Shown: piece by piece, positions 1 through 8,494 of the stretch
Layout of the letters: each line of letters begins with the position of its first letter
How positions within the stretch are numbered: position 1 is the stretch's first letter
Assembly (NCBI GenBank): GCA_947478865.1
Contig: CANJXF010000042.1
Span: forward strand, 1 to 38,447
From: Verrucomicrobiales bacterium
Lineage (GTDB): Bacteria > Verrucomicrobiota > Verrucomicrobiia > Limisphaerales > CANJXF01
DNA length: 38,447 bases
Direction: 5' to 3'
Position numbers and translations under genes: made by a program
The notes under the pieces: model-generated
Seen by the model: the letters and a program-made list of their open reading frames with translations, nothing else
Database searches by the model: none
What the model was told of the DNA's origin: nothing

Positions 1-1
1 C

Positions 2-103
2 ACCCAAATCTTTGATTACATCGAGAGCTTTTACAACCGTCAGCGCACCCATAGCGCCCTGGATTTTCAATCGCCAGTTGACTTCGAACTCCTAAACAAC
101 TAA
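2..103 (+). CDS. IS3-family transposase (OrfB), C-terminal end only
   Basis: Only the last 33 codons are in the window. The reading frame from base 2 gives a peptide containing [17 protein letters not shown] and then SPVDFE before a TAA at 101-103. This is the typical end of the DDE integrase domain of IS3-family OrfB proteins (IS150/IS3 subgroup), where YN..R.H..L...P..... closes the catalytic core. The rest of the element lies to the left of the window, so intactness cannot be judged. It is outside the signalling genes that follow. Confidence 0.85.
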   Translation, partial: TQIFDYIESFYNRQRTHSALDFQSPVDFELLNN

Positions 104-150
104 CCAAATGACCCAACTTTTTTGTCCGCCGTTTCAGAGCAAGCCCAGGC
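104..150 (+). mobile_element. probable right end of the IS3-family element
   Basis: The bases directly after the transposase stop (CCAAATGACCCAACTTTT and following, to about 140) resemble the short non-coding right end usual in IS3 elements. The left inverted repeat is outside the window, so the exact terminus and any target duplication cannot be fixed; the end given is a guess. Confidence 0.3.
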
Positions 151-183
151 TGCGCAGGCAGCGCTAAACAAATTGGAGAAGAA

Positions 184-693
184 ATGAACACCACGGAAAA
201 CACAGAAACAATTTCGCGAGAAGGTGACACTCATCGTGAATTGAAAGACTTCATTGCGGAGCGACCCTTCTTGAGCGGCTTGAGCGAGCAGTACCAAAAG
301 ACGCTGCTTGACTGCGCGATGCTTCAGCAGTTTGCGCAAGGTGAGAAAATTTTCCACGAAGGCGATCCGGCGAATCGTTTCTATCTTATTCTCGACGGTG
401 AGGTGGCGCTGGAATCCGAGGGCGCTGACAGCGGGCCAATCCATATCCAAACCCTTCGATCGGGCGACGTGCTGGGCTGGTCATGGCTTTTCCCGCCGTA
501 TTACTGGCATTTCAGCGCCCGTGCGACAAAACCGACGAAGGCAATTTTCTTTTATGGAACAAGGCTGCGCCATATCTGTGAAGAAGACACAGCGTTCGGT
601 TATGAATTGATGAAGCGCATCGCTGGAGTCGTGATCGATCGATTGCAGGCAACGCGCAAAGAATTATTGGAATTAGCGAAACGACAACATTGA
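184..693 (+). CDS. Cyclic-nucleotide-binding (Crp/cNMP) domain protein without a DNA-binding domain
   Basis: This 169-residue protein is almost entirely one cNMP-binding beta-barrel. Residues about 40-130 contain GEKIFHEGDPANRFYLILDGEV, the usual first half of the barrel, then LRSGDVLGWSWLFPPYYW, and the chain ends in a long helix rich in Leu and Arg. There is no C-terminal winged helix, so unlike Crp/Fnr it should not bind DNA by itself; it may act as a ligand-sensing partner. The phosphate-binding cassette of true cAMP binders (RxA after GE) is not clear, so the ligand is unknown. The ATG at 184 has a GGAG sequence about 5 bases upstream. It stands alone between the IS remnant and the PocR regulator. 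Confidence 0.8.
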   Translation: MNTTENTETISREGDTHRELKDFIAERPFLSGLSEQYQKTLLDCAMLQQFAQGEKIFHEGDPANRFYLILDGEVALESEGADSGPIHIQTLRSGDVLGWSWLFPPYYWHFSARATKPTKAIFFYGTRLRHICEEDTAFGYELMKRIAGVVIDRLQATRKELLELAKRQH

Positions 694-723
694 ATAAAGA
701 GCAAAACTGAGGAGGATTTCGTT

Positions 724-756
724 ATGCGAAAGCCAAAATCTAAGGAATTTCCTTAG
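724..756 (+). CDS. Ten-codon ORF with a perfect Shine-Dalgarno (possible leader peptide)
   Basis: ATG at 724 opens a short frame, MRKPKSKEFP, ending in TAG at 754-756. A textbook GGAGGA sits at 711-716, seven bases upstream, which is stronger than the ribosome sites of most genes around it. The stop lies inside a 17-base palindrome. The peptide is basic (four Lys/Arg of ten). It may be a leader or regulatory peptide ahead of the PocR/AraC gene, or an accidental frame; expression is not shown. Confidence 0.35.
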   Translation: MRKPKSKEFP

Positions 757-767
757 TAAGTATACTT
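740..767. promoter_or_regulatory. Two adjacent perfect palindromes upstream of the PocR/AraC regulator
   Basis: CTAAGGAATTTCCTTAG (740-756) is an inverted repeat with 8-base arms around one T. It is followed one base later by the 10-base palindrome AAGTATACTT (758-767). They lie 47 bases after the end of the cNMP-binding gene and 71 bases before the PocR/AraC start. A short T-rich stretch (766-775) follows, so the first could also form a weak terminator hairpin; as dyads they could equally be operators. Confidence 0.4.
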
Positions 768-837
768 CTTTTTAGCAGAGCCGATGTGGGACTGCTCCCC
801 ATTGTTTGCAACATGCCATTAAGCATATTTTGGCGGC

Positions 838-1806
838 ATGCAAACAACAATTGCGCAGGAAAAAATCGGAAAACGAAATTCTCTAGCCCCCGCTGTTGTC
901 TCCAACCTGGCCAACGGCCAATCCGAAGCTAAAGAAAGCAAAAATTTGATCGAGGCTCTTTCTGCTTCGAAAATCTATCAGGATTATGAACAGGCCTTCA
1001 GCGAGATGACCGGTTTGCCGGTTTCGCTTCGCCCGGTTGAATCGTGGCAACTTCCGCAACACGGCAAGAAGCACGAGAATCCTTTTTGCGCGATCATGTC
1101 CGATAAGAGTCGCAGCTGCGCCGCTTGCCTGCGGTTGCAGCAGGAACTCGCCGACAAAGCGCAAAACGAACCCCACACCCTCACCTGCGAACTGGGCTTG
1201 TGCGACACTGCGGTGCCGGTTCGTCTTGGCGAAAAATTGATTGGCTTTCTGCAAACCGGGCAAGTCTTTCGCAAGAAACCGACGAACAGCCAGTTCGAGC
1301 GCACGGCCAAACTGATTGCCGAATGGGGAATCGAAACGGACAAGGATCAGTTGCGGCAGGCGTATTTCGAAACGAGAGTCGTTTCACCCAAACAGCACGA
1401 GGCGATGGTCAACCTGCTCGCGATTTTCGCCCAACATATTTCCATGGTGAGCAATCAGGTGCTGGTCCATGAACGCAACTCGGAGCCGCCGTTGATCGCG
1501 CGCGCCAAGCGTTACATCGAAGACAAACAAGGTGAGGATCTGTCGTTGAGCGAAGTGGCCAAAGCGGTGAACACCAGCACGTTTTATTTTTGCAAGATGT
1601 TCAAGAAAGCAACCGGTTTGCATTTTACCGAATACGTTTCGCGGGTTCGCATCGAGAAGGCGAAGAATTTGTTATTAAATCCGAATCTGCGCGTGAGCGA
1701 AGTCGCGTTTGAGGTCGGCTTTCAATCCCTGACCCACTTCAATCGTGTATTTAAAAAAGTCGTCGGCCAATCGCCAACCGAATATCGCGAACAGCTCTCC
1801 GTTTGA
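838..1806 (+). CDS. AraC-family transcription regulator with N-terminal PocR sensor domain
   Basis: This 322-residue regulator has a PocR-type ligand domain at about residues 40-195. It shows the cysteine pattern [18 protein letters not shown], then [12 protein letters not shown] and [12 protein letters not shown] two-helix-turn-helix AraC domain follows at about 215-320 ([24 protein letters not shown], then [22 protein letters not shown]). PocR domains sense small hydrocarbon derivatives such as propanediol in the founding member; the ligand here is unknown, and the clustered Cys residues could instead bind a metal or redox cofactor. It precedes a four-gene two-component cluster by 52 bases on the same strand and may control it or be co-transcribed. 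Confidence 0.9.
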   Translation: MQTTIAQEKIGKRNSLAPAVVSNLANGQSEAKESKNLIEALSASKIYQDYEQAFSEMTGLPVSLRPVESWQLPQHGKKHENPFCAIMSDKSRSCAACLRLQQELADKAQNEPHTLTCELGLCDTAVPVRLGEKLIGFLQTGQVFRKKPTNSQFERTAKLIAEWGIETDKDQLRQAYFETRVVSPKQHEAMVNLLAIFAQHISMVSNQVLVHERNSEPPLIARAKRYIEDKQGEDLSLSEVAKAVNTSTFYFCKMFKKATGLHFTEYVSRVRIEKAKNLLLNPNLRVSEVAFEVGFQSLTHFNRVFKKVVGQSPTEYREQLSV

Positions 1807-1858
1807 TTCGAAAAAATGTAAAGTCGTCTTTCCGCCCGGCGTGGATATATTTACGCCG

Positions 1859-3094
1859 ATGGCCGACTACTCGCAGATGACCAAGGCTCAGTTGATTGAG
1901 CGGTTACAAGCCTGGGAACACGCCAGTGCTGCTCAAACAGCGCCGATCAAGGAGCTTCAGGATCTCAAGGCCGCGCTGGATGCCCACTCGATCGTCGCGA
2001 TCACTGATGCGCAGGGTCGAATCACCTACGCCAATGATAAATTCTGCGAAATCTCCAAATATTCGCGCGAAGATTTAATCGGGCAGGATCATCGCATCAT
2101 CAACTCCGGCTGTCATTCGAAGGAGTTTTTCCACGACCTCTGGACAACCGTCACGAGTGGAAAAATCTGGAAAGGCGACATTCGCAATCGCGCGCGCGAC
2201 GGGAGCATTTATTGGGTGGCCACGACGATTTTTCCTTTTGCTGATGACGCCGGGAAGCCCACGCAATACATCGCGATTCGCACGGACATTACCGGGCGAA
2301 AGCGCGACGAGGAACGGCTGGCCGAACTTGCGCAAAGCCTCGCGGAGAAAAACAAAGAGCTCGAAACGATCGTTTACGTGGCATCGCACGACTTGCGCTC
2401 GCCCCTGGTAAACATTCAAGGCTTCAGCAAAGAACTGGGGGCGGCGTGCCGGAGCATCCATGCGTTGCTCGACGCTTCGGCGGGCCAGGAGATCCGCAAA
2501 GATGAGCTGCGCGCCATTCTCGATCAGGACGTTCCCGAGGCGTTGGAATTCATCCAGGCTGGCGTAGCCAAAATTGATTCATTGCTCGCCGGTTTCCTGC
2601 GCTTCTCCCGACTCGGGCGAGCCGCGCTTAACATCGAAAATCTCAACATGAACGAGCTGCTGGCGGGCATTGCTCAGGCGATGGAATTTCAACTCAAGGA
2701 GAGCGGGACGACATTGCGGATCGAAAACCTCCCCGACTGCCAGGGCGACTTGACGCAAATCAGCCAGGTGTTCTCCAACCTGTTGGGCAACGCGCTAAAA
2801 TATTTGGATGCAAAAAAAACCGGTGTCATCGAAGTGTCCGGTTCAATTGAAAACGGCCGCGCCATTTATCGCGTCATTGACAACGGCATTGGAATCGCAC
2901 AGGAACATCAGTCGAAAATTTTCGAGATTTTTCATCGACTCAACCCGAAGGAAACCGAAGGCGAAGGCCTTGGGCTGACGATTGCGCAACGCAGTCTGGA
3001 GCGACAGGACGGAAAGATCTGGGTCGAATCCAAACCAAACGCGGGCAGCGTTTTTTTTGTTTCTTTGCCGGCCAGCCCGAGGAATATGAAATGA
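1859..3094 (+). CDS. PAS-domain sensor histidine kinase (HisKA/HATPase_c)
   Basis: From the ATG at 1859 the protein has 411 residues. A short coiled coil (1-40) leads into a PAS domain (about 42-155) with the aerotaxis-receptor-like run [25 protein letters not shown] and FFHDLW. The HisKA phospho-acceptor is His177 in ASHDLRSPL, and the ATPase domain has NLLGNALKY (N box), VIDNGIGI (G1) and [10 protein letters not shown] (G2). No membrane segment is seen, so it is a cytosolic sensor, perhaps redox- or oxygen-linked through PAS. An upstream start at 1745 would overlap the AraC gene by 62 bases and adds a non-conserved tail, so 1859 is preferred. The SHDLR..L box is typical of phytochrome-like kinases that signal to Rcp1-type receivers, which fits the next gene. 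Confidence 0.9.
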   Translation: MADYSQMTKAQLIERLQAWEHASAAQTAPIKELQDLKAALDAHSIVAITDAQGRITYANDKFCEISKYSREDLIGQDHRIINSGCHSKEFFHDLWTTVTSGKIWKGDIRNRARDGSIYWVATTIFPFADDAGKPTQYIAIRTDITGRKRDEERLAELAQSLAEKNKELETIVYVASHDLRSPLVNIQGFSKELGAACRSIHALLDASAGQEIRKDELRAILDQDVPEALEFIQAGVAKIDSLLAGFLRFSRLGRAALNIENLNMNELLAGIAQAMEFQLKESGTTLRIENLPDCQGDLTQISQVFSNLLGNALKYLDAKKTGVIEVSGSIENGRAIYRVIDNGIGIAQEHQSKIFEIFHRLNPKETEGEGLGLTIAQRSLERQDGKIWVESKPNAGSVFFVSLPASPRNMK

Positions 3095-3537
3095 GCATGA
3101 CAAAAGAAGTCGTTATTTTAATTGTCGATGATGATGCCGGCCACGCGCGGCTGATTCAGAAAAATTTGCATCGCGCCGGCTTGCACAATTCCACCGAGTG
3201 GTTCGAGAACGGACAGGACATTCTCGATTTTTTATTTCAAAGGGGAAACCGAGTTCGCAGCAAGAACACCTCTTATTTGCTGTTGCTGGACATTCGCATG
3301 CCCAAGGTCGATGGGATTGAGGTGTTGCGCCAGGTCAAGAACGACCCGGAGCTGAAGAAAATCCCGGCTCTGATGCTCACGACTACCGACGATCCTCGCG
3401 AAGTGGAACGCTGCCACGCTTTGGGCTGCAACAATTACGTGGTGAAGCCGGTGGACTACGACAAGTTTTCCGACGCCATTAAACAATTGGGCCTGTTCAT
3501 TTCCCTCGTGCAAGTGCCGGAAATTCATTCGCATTAA
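3091..3537 (+). CDS. Rcp1-like single-domain response regulator
   Basis: This 148-residue stand-alone receiver overlaps the kinase stop by four bases (ATGA), which implies translational coupling. Acidic residues are Asp13-Asp15, the phospho-acceptor is Asp67 in [13 protein letters not shown], and the conserved Lys is in [11 protein letters not shown]. The insertion with ILDFLFQRG before the acceptor Asp and the [24 protein letters not shown] end are characteristic of the Rcp1/CheY-like receivers that partner PAS/phytochrome kinases. It has no output domain, so it is probably a phosphate shuttle or protein-contact regulator between the two kinases. Confidence 0.9.
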   Translation: MSMTKEVVILIVDDDAGHARLIQKNLHRAGLHNSTEWFENGQDILDFLFQRGNRVRSKNTSYLLLLDIRMPKVDGIEVLRQVKNDPELKKIPALMLTTTDDPREVERCHALGCNNYVVKPVDYDKFSDAIKQLGLFISLVQVPEIHSH

Positions 3538-4967
3538 TGGATTCGAGCCGTTCCAAGCCAGCGACCATCCTTGTGGTAGATGACGACCGCGGGGTTTTGC
3601 GCCTGATCGAAAAATCTCTCCAGCGCGAAAATTTTTGCGTCGCGAAGGCGGACTCGGGAAAAGCCGCCCTCGATTGGCTACAGCAGCATCGTCCAGACTT
3701 GATGCTCCTCGATCTCAAGCTCGCCGATAGCAACGCAAAAGACTTGATCGCAAAATTTGCCGCAGCCAAGCGCTTGTCTCCGTTCATCATCATCACGGGA
3801 CAGGGGGATGAACGGGTGGCCGTTGAGATGATGAAAAGCGGTGCGATGGATTATGTCGTCAAGGACGCGCAATTCTATGACCTCGTTCCAACGCTGGTGC
3901 GGAAGGCGCTGGAGCAAATCGAGCGCGAGCAGAAACTGGCGGCAGCCGAGGAAGCGTTGCGAATCAGTGAAGAACGATTTCGCGTCGCGCTGAAATATTC
4001 GCCCATCGCAGTCTTCAATCAGGACGCGAATCTGCGCTATACTTGGTTTCACAACATGCCAATCGCCGAACCGGAGAAAACCGTGCTCGGCAAGACAGAT
4101 GAAGATTTGTTTCCGCAGTCCGAGGCGGATCGTCTGGTGCAGATAAAAACGCGCGTGCTGGCAACCGGTCTGGGACTGCGGCAGGAGGTCAATTGCACCG
4201 TGAACGGCGAAACCCGCATTTATGATCTGGCGGTTGAACCGGTGCGCGATCCGGCCGGCAAGATCGTGGGAATCACCGGGGCGGCCATGGACATCACGGA
4301 ATCTAAACGACTGGAACGAGAAGTCCTCCAGATCAGCGAACTGGAGCAGCGCCGAATTGGACAGGATTTGCACGACGGAATTTGCCAGCATCTTGCCGGG
4401 ATCGAATTGATGAGCCAGGTGCTCGAACAAAACCTGGAAAAAAAATCCAAGCTCCAAGCAGCCCAAGCCCAAAAAATCTCGATGCACGTCCGCGATGTCA
4501 TCGGACAAACCCGTTCGCTGGCCCGCGGGCTTTCACCCCTTGTTCTCGAATCAGAAGGATTGATGGCGGCGCTCGATGAATTGGCCGCAAACACGGAAAA
4601 ACTCTTCGGGGTGCAATGCCGGTTTGCCTGTCCGATGCCCGTGGAGATTCATCAGTTGATCACGGCGACGCATCTTTTCCGCATCGCCCAGGAGGCGGTG
4701 ACCAACGCAGTGAAGCACGGAAAATCCACGGAAATCGAAATCAGCCTTGAGAGGAAATTGGACAAGCTGGTGTTGACGGTTCGAGATAATGGCAGCGGGT
4801 TTTCGCAATCGCCTGGAGGCACCAAAGGAATGGGGTTGCGCATTATGCAATATCGCGCCGGCATGATCGGAGCGACCTTGTTATTTCAAAAACAAAACAA
4901 AGGCGCCGCCGTTGTTTGCTTTCTCCCGCTGACCTTCCTTGCACTGAAAAGCGCGACCACGCCATGA
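3537..4967 (+). CDS. Receiver-PAS-histidine kinase (HisKA_3, NarX/DegS type)
   Basis: The 476-residue protein begins with a receiver (residues 8-125, acceptor Asp59 in LMLLDLKLAD). A PAS domain follows (about 148-265, opening with ERFRVALKYSPIAVFNQD), then a HisKA_3 dimerisation domain with His279 in RRIGQDLHDGICQHL, and a compact HATPase (NAVKHG, VRDNGSGF, GTKGMGLRIMQYRA). The ATG at 3537 shares one base with the stop of the preceding receiver (TAATG). An N-terminal receiver on a HisKA_3 kinase suggests its activity is tuned by an upstream phosphorelay, plausibly from the PAS kinase two genes before. Its partner regulator is the overlapping NarL-type gene. Confidence 0.9.
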   Translation: MDSSRSKPATILVVDDDRGVLRLIEKSLQRENFCVAKADSGKAALDWLQQHRPDLMLLDLKLADSNAKDLIAKFAAAKRLSPFIIITGQGDERVAVEMMKSGAMDYVVKDAQFYDLVPTLVRKALEQIEREQKLAAAEEALRISEERFRVALKYSPIAVFNQDANLRYTWFHNMPIAEPEKTVLGKTDEDLFPQSEADRLVQIKTRVLATGLGLRQEVNCTVNGETRIYDLAVEPVRDPAGKIVGITGAAMDITESKRLEREVLQISELEQRRIGQDLHDGICQHLAGIELMSQVLEQNLEKKSKLQAAQAQKISMHVRDVIGQTRSLARGLSPLVLESEGLMAALDELAANTEKLFGVQCRFACPMPVEIHQLITATHLFRIAQEAVTNAVKHGKSTEIEISLERKLDKLVLTVRDNGSGFSQSPGGTKGMGLRIMQYRAGMIGATLLFQKQNKGAAVVCFLPLTFLALKSATTP

Positions 4968-5650
4968 CGAAAAGAGACAAACAGCCATCCGCGAAGACCA
5001 CGAAGATCCTCCTCGTTGACGACCACCCCATGATGCGGGAAGGACTCCGGCAGATCATCGGCTGCGAACCTGACCTGCTCGTTTGCGGCGAAGCGGAAAA
5101 TGCATTTCAAGCCCTGGAACTCGTCGGAAAACTGAAACCCGACCTCGTTCTGGCAGACATCACGCTGCCGGATAAAAGCGGTTTGGAATTAATCAAAGAC
5201 ATTCAGGCGATGCACCCGAATCTACCGGTTCTGGCCATCTCCATGCACGACGAAGCGCTCTATGCCGAACGCGTTTTGCGAGCGGGCGGGCGGGGCTACA
5301 TCATGAAACACGAGGGCGGAAAAAAAATGATGCAAGCCATCCGCTGCGTCCTGAGCGGCCAGGTATCCGTCAGCGAAAAAATGTCGATGAAGATTCTGGA
5401 AATTTTTTCCGGGCGGCGGATGGATTCCAGCAGTTCCCCGGTTGAAAATCTCACCGATCGCGAGTTTGAAGTTTTTCGCCATATTGGAGAAGGTCTGGGC
5501 ACAAAAAAAATCGCCGAACAAATGCGCGTGAGCGCCAAAACGGTCGAGGTCCACCGCATCAACATCAAAGCGAAATTAAATCTCAAAACCATGCCCGAAC
5601 TGATTCGTTACGCCGTTCGTTGGGTTGAGTCGCAATCAGCACGGGGATAA
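4964..5650 (+). CDS. NarL/FixJ-type response regulator
   Basis: The 228-residue regulator starts at the ATG overlapping the kinase stop (ATGA at 4964-4967); a TTG at 4916 would only add a non-conserved tail. The receiver has DDHPMMREGLRQII, acceptor Asp65 in LVLADITLPDKSG, and the Lys in GYIMKHE. The C-terminal LuxR-type HTH (about 155-215) reads LTDREFEVFRHIGEGL, then KKIAEQMRVSAKTVEVHR and IKAKL. It should be phosphorylated by the preceding HisKA_3 kinase and bind DNA as a dimer. It closes the operon-like run; no clear terminator follows. Confidence 0.93.
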   Translation: MTKRDKQPSAKTTKILLVDDHPMMREGLRQIIGCEPDLLVCGEAENAFQALELVGKLKPDLVLADITLPDKSGLELIKDIQAMHPNLPVLAISMHDEALYAERVLRAGGRGYIMKHEGGKKMMQAIRCVLSGQVSVSEKMSMKILEIFSGRRMDSSSSPVENLTDREFEVFRHIGEGLGTKKIAEQMRVSAKTVEVHRINIKAKLNLKTMPELIRYAVRWVESQSARG

Positions 5651-5690
5651 TGAATCCTCAATTACTCTCCAGCGATTTCACATCTGATCG

Positions 5691-6299
5691 ATGAACGAAC
5701 AGACCATAAAGCATCTCTCGGCGGCTGACAAAGTTCTAGGACGTCTCATCCTTAAAGTAGGCCCATGCACCTTGAAGCCGGAGAAGAATTGCAGCCCATT
5801 TCAATCGCTGGTGCGCTCGGTGGCTTATCAGCAACTCACCGGCAAAGCGGCGGCGACCATCCTGGGCCGCGTCACAGACTTGTTTCCAGACCGGCCGTTT
5901 CCCGAACCGGAAGATCTGGCGGGGATTTCAGATGAGAAGTTGAGGGCCGCGGGTTTGTCACGAGCCAAAGTTGCGGCAGTCAAAGACATTGCTGCGAAAA
6001 CCTTGTCTGGAGTCGTTCCAACGACGAAGGAAATCCGCAGATTATCCAACGAAGAAATCCTGGAGCGACTCACCTCCATTCGCGGAGTCGGCCCGTGGAC
6101 GGTGGAAATGCTGCTGATGTTTCGGCTCGGCCGGCCGGATGTATTACCCGCCACAGATTACGGTGTGCGGAAAGGTTTTGCGCTGACTTACAAGCTGGAC
6201 GAATTACCAACACCAAAAGAACTCTTGGCTCACGGAGAAAAATGGCGACCTTACCGCACCACCGCCGCCTGGTATATGTGGCGCGCACTAGAGCTGTAA
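5691..6299 (+). CDS. DNA-3-methyladenine glycosylase II-like (HhH-GPD)
   Basis: The 202-residue protein is a HhH-GPD base-excision glycosylase of the AlkA/MAG type, which removes alkylated bases from DNA. Residues 39-55 carry SLVRSVAYQQLTGKAA, the usual first helix of the fold. The helix-hairpin-helix is LTSIRGVGPWTVEMLLMF (about 127-144), and the catalytic Asp is residue 156 in VLPATDYGVRKG. There is no FeS cluster loop and no AlkA N-terminal domain, as in short bacterial MAG-like members. It sits 40 bases after the NarL-type gene on the same strand and may be read from the same transcript. Confidence 0.9.
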   Translation: MNEQTIKHLSAADKVLGRLILKVGPCTLKPEKNCSPFQSLVRSVAYQQLTGKAAATILGRVTDLFPDRPFPEPEDLAGISDEKLRAAGLSRAKVAAVKDIAAKTLSGVVPTTKEIRRLSNEEILERLTSIRGVGPWTVEMLLMFRLGRPDVLPATDYGVRKGFALTYKLDELPTPKELLAHGEKWRPYRTTAAWYMWRALEL

Positions 6300-6424
6300 G
6301 CGAGGCCTATCGGGCAATTTCCGAAAGCCGTCATCAAAGCTCACGGCTTGAACCTAGGAGCGGTCCCGCAATCGCAAAACAGCCGATTAACTGGTTCCTG
6401 CCTTACACCAAGCGAGTCTATTAT

Positions 6425-7282
6425 TTATTTTATCGCCGCACTACTGCGTTCCATAAACCAAGTGGTATCGAGAGTGTTATTCGCCGGAAAACCTTGATGG
6501 TCTCCCCGGATCACGGGTTGCACAGTTCCAGCCTTCGTGGCTCCGTTGTATTTATCAAGCCACTTCTTGATTTCGCTGTGTCCGTCGGCGAACCCAATTC
6601 CGCAGGCGCCATTGTGATAGCTTGCCGGCAAATCAGTCCAGCCTAGCCCACCGGGCATGCTATTGACCAACCAACCATCGTTGATGCTATCAGGATGCTC
6701 GTCCACGAATACCCAAACTCGGGATGGCGTTGGGCTTTTAATGTCGGAAAGCTTATGGTAGTTGTAGTAACCAGCGGTCGGGCTTGGACTGTCCAGCGTG
6801 CCATCAAGGTAGGCGTTCATCGAGACGCTTCGGACACGGGGCAGATTTGCTGACCTCATCACACAGGGATAGATGTCTCCAGGGCACTTGTAGATAGCAA
6901 CGTTCTTGGTATACGGCCCGATCTTGGCATTCTTGAGAAAGGCTGAATTCGTATTATCGATATTCCCAACACTGAAATCCAACCATCCTTCTACCCAACC
7001 GCCCCGGCTTGCGCTACCGCTGACGTTGGGAGGCAACCTATCCCGGTTGTCGTCGGCGTACATGATCCACGCCAGCGTCAGCTGCTTTTGATTGGCCATG
7101 CAGTAGATGCCCTGCGCTTTGACCTTGGCCTTGCTTAGGGCGGGCAGCAAAAGGCCGGCCAGAATCGCAATGATCGCAATGACGACGAGCAATTCAATGA
7201 GAGTGAAGCCATACTCGCGTTCATCCGACTTTATTGACGCGAGAGACGCCGAGATTTGTGATATTTTCACTGGTTTTATCAT
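6425..7282 (-). CDS. Prepilin-type N-terminal cleavage/methylation protein (H-X9-DG type), copy A
   Basis: The 285-residue protein starts with a 25-residue basic leader ending in YG, then [16 protein letters not shown], the type IV prepilin peptidase site with Glu+5 and a hydrophobic helix. The rest is a pseudopilin-like globular domain of the kind massively expanded in Planctomycetota and Verrucomicrobiota. Near the C-terminus is the H-X9-DG signature ([13 protein letters not shown]). It should be processed by PilD and sit at the membrane with its domain outside. The next gene upstream (7338-8156) is a close paralogue, 55 bases away. The function of this family is unsettled. Confidence 0.93.
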   Translation of the reverse strand: MIKPVKISQISASLASIKSDEREYGFTLIELLVVIAIIAILAGLLLPALSKAKVKAQGIYCMANQKQLTLAWIMYADDNRDRLPPNVSGSASRGGWVEGWLDFSVGNIDNTNSAFLKNAKIGPYTKNVAIYKCPGDIYPCVMRSANLPRVRSVSMNAYLDGTLDSPSPTAGYYNYHKLSDIKSPTPSRVWVFVDEHPDSINDGWLVNSMPGGLGWTDLPASYHNGACGIGFADGHSEIKKWLDKYNGATKAGTVQPVIRGDHQGFPANNTLDTTWFMERSSAAIK

Positions 7283-7337
7283 TTTTAATGTTTAGTAATG
7301 TTGGCACCGCGACTCACGGTTTTACTTCTCCTCTAAT

Positions 7338-8156
7338 TCACTGGATCGGTGCGGTGGATCTTTGCAGAAACCACAAGGTGTCGTTCGGGGCACTCCCACC
7401 TTGGCGCGGCTTTGTTTGTCTAGTCACCGATTCCAACGTGGCCTTATCCCTCCACTTGTGGATCTCGGCATGGCCGTCGGCAAAACCAATGCCACAGGCG
7501 GCGCCGTGATAACTTGCCGGCAAATCTCCCCATCCCCCGCCGCCAGGCCAACTGTCGGTCAGCCAGCCGTCGTTGATGCTGTCGGGGTGTTCATCCACAA
7601 ACACCCACAAATTGGACGGAGGGGGCCGCCTGATATCAGAACGCTTGCGGTATTCGTAACAAGGGGGCGTCTGCCTCGCGCCATAGCCTTCACCGGGGGA
7701 AACCCCGACAAAGGAATTCATGGAGACACTGCGGACACGGGGCATGCCTGTTTTTCCCGATACGAAGCACGGATAAATATCCGCCGGGCATTTGTAAATA
7801 CCAACGCTCTTGGTGTAGGGGCCAATCTTGGCATTCGTCAGGAACACCGTGTTCGTATTATCCTTGTTGCCAACATCAAAGCTCAGCCATCCATCCACCC
7901 AGCCGCCCCGGCTCGAGCTGCCGCTGGCGTTAGGCGGTACCTGGTCCTGGTTGTCGTCGGCATACATGATCCAAGCCAGGGTCAATTGCTTTTGATTGGA
8001 CATGCATTGGATGGCCTGGGCCTTGACCTTGGCTTTGCTCAAAGCCGGCAATAACAGCCCGGCAAGAATCGCGATGATAGCAATGACGACCAACAACTCG
8101 ATCAGTGTGAAGCCGCACTGGCGATCAACAGGGCTGTTGGAAGATGCAGACTTCAT
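7338..8156 (-). CDS. Prepilin-type N-terminal cleavage/methylation protein (H-X9-DG type), copy B
   Basis: The 272-residue protein has a short leader ending CG before [16 protein letters not shown]. Its body closely follows copy A: IMYADDN, then [51 protein letters not shown]. The tail has [13 protein letters not shown]. The two genes are a tandem duplication with moderate divergence. The four Cys of the globular domain are shared (CMSNQKQ, YKCP, IYPC, ACGIG), suggesting conserved disulphides in the exported part. Confidence 0.93.
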   Translation of the reverse strand: MKSASSNSPVDRQCGFTLIELLVVIAIIAILAGLLLPALSKAKVKAQAIQCMSNQKQLTLAWIMYADDNQDQVPPNASGSSSRGGWVDGWLSFDVGNKDNTNTVFLTNAKIGPYTKSVGIYKCPADIYPCFVSGKTGMPRVRSVSMNSFVGVSPGEGYGARQTPPCYEYRKRSDIRRPPPSNLWVFVDEHPDSINDGWLTDSWPGGGGWGDLPASYHGAACGIGFADGHAEIHKWRDKATLESVTRQTKPRQGGSAPNDTLWFLQRSTAPIQ

Positions 8157-8214
8157 AACTCAAAATCTCAGCCAAGTATTTCAATTTTTCAATCGAATTA
8201 AAACCGGCCTAAGA

Positions 8215-8351
8215 GCCTGTTTGAAATTGCCCGCAATGCGGTGGCACCCGGATTTTTCAGCGATGTTCTCCATGGCAACTTTTTTCCGCCGGACTGGAAG
8301 CCACGGCTCTACTTCATCCAAGATGGCTGACGCCACAGTTTTCAAACAGGC
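8215..8351. repeat. Short MITE-like element with 12-base inverted ends
   Basis: GCCTGTTTGAAA at 8215-8226 is matched exactly, inverted, by TTTCAAACAGGC at 8340-8351, bounding 137 bases. There is no convincing protein inside. Such ends without a transposase are what a miniature inverted-repeat element or a deleted IS copy would leave. It lies between copy B of the prepilin pair and the terminator of the beta-helix gene. Confidence 0.45.
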
Positions 8352-8387
8352 CATAAGTTTTTCTTCGGAGAGGAAATTCCAATCAGA

Positions 8388-8414
8388 CAAAAAAACCGGG
8401 CCGCAGCCCGGTTT
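8388..8414 (-). terminator. Rho-independent terminator of the 8495-11968 gene
   Basis: On the - strand, 80 bases after the stop at 8495, AAACCGGGC and GCCCGGTTT pair perfectly (9 base pairs, four-base loop). The stem is followed by an uninterrupted T tract (the A run 8388-8395 on the + strand). Confidence 0.85.
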
Positions 8415-8494
8415 GATATTCGATCCTCGACGACAAATCCACGCCGAGGAATTGAAGCGGGACGCGGCCATGAGCCGCGTCCCACGAGAGGCTG

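Noticed and set aside
6328-6360. Terminator after the glycosylase gene
   Set aside because: AAGCCGT / ACGGCTT can pair but with an 11-base loop and no following T tract.
8181-8471. 96-codon - strand frame
   Set aside because: It crosses the inverted-repeat element and the terminator hairpin, so it is unlikely to be a gene.
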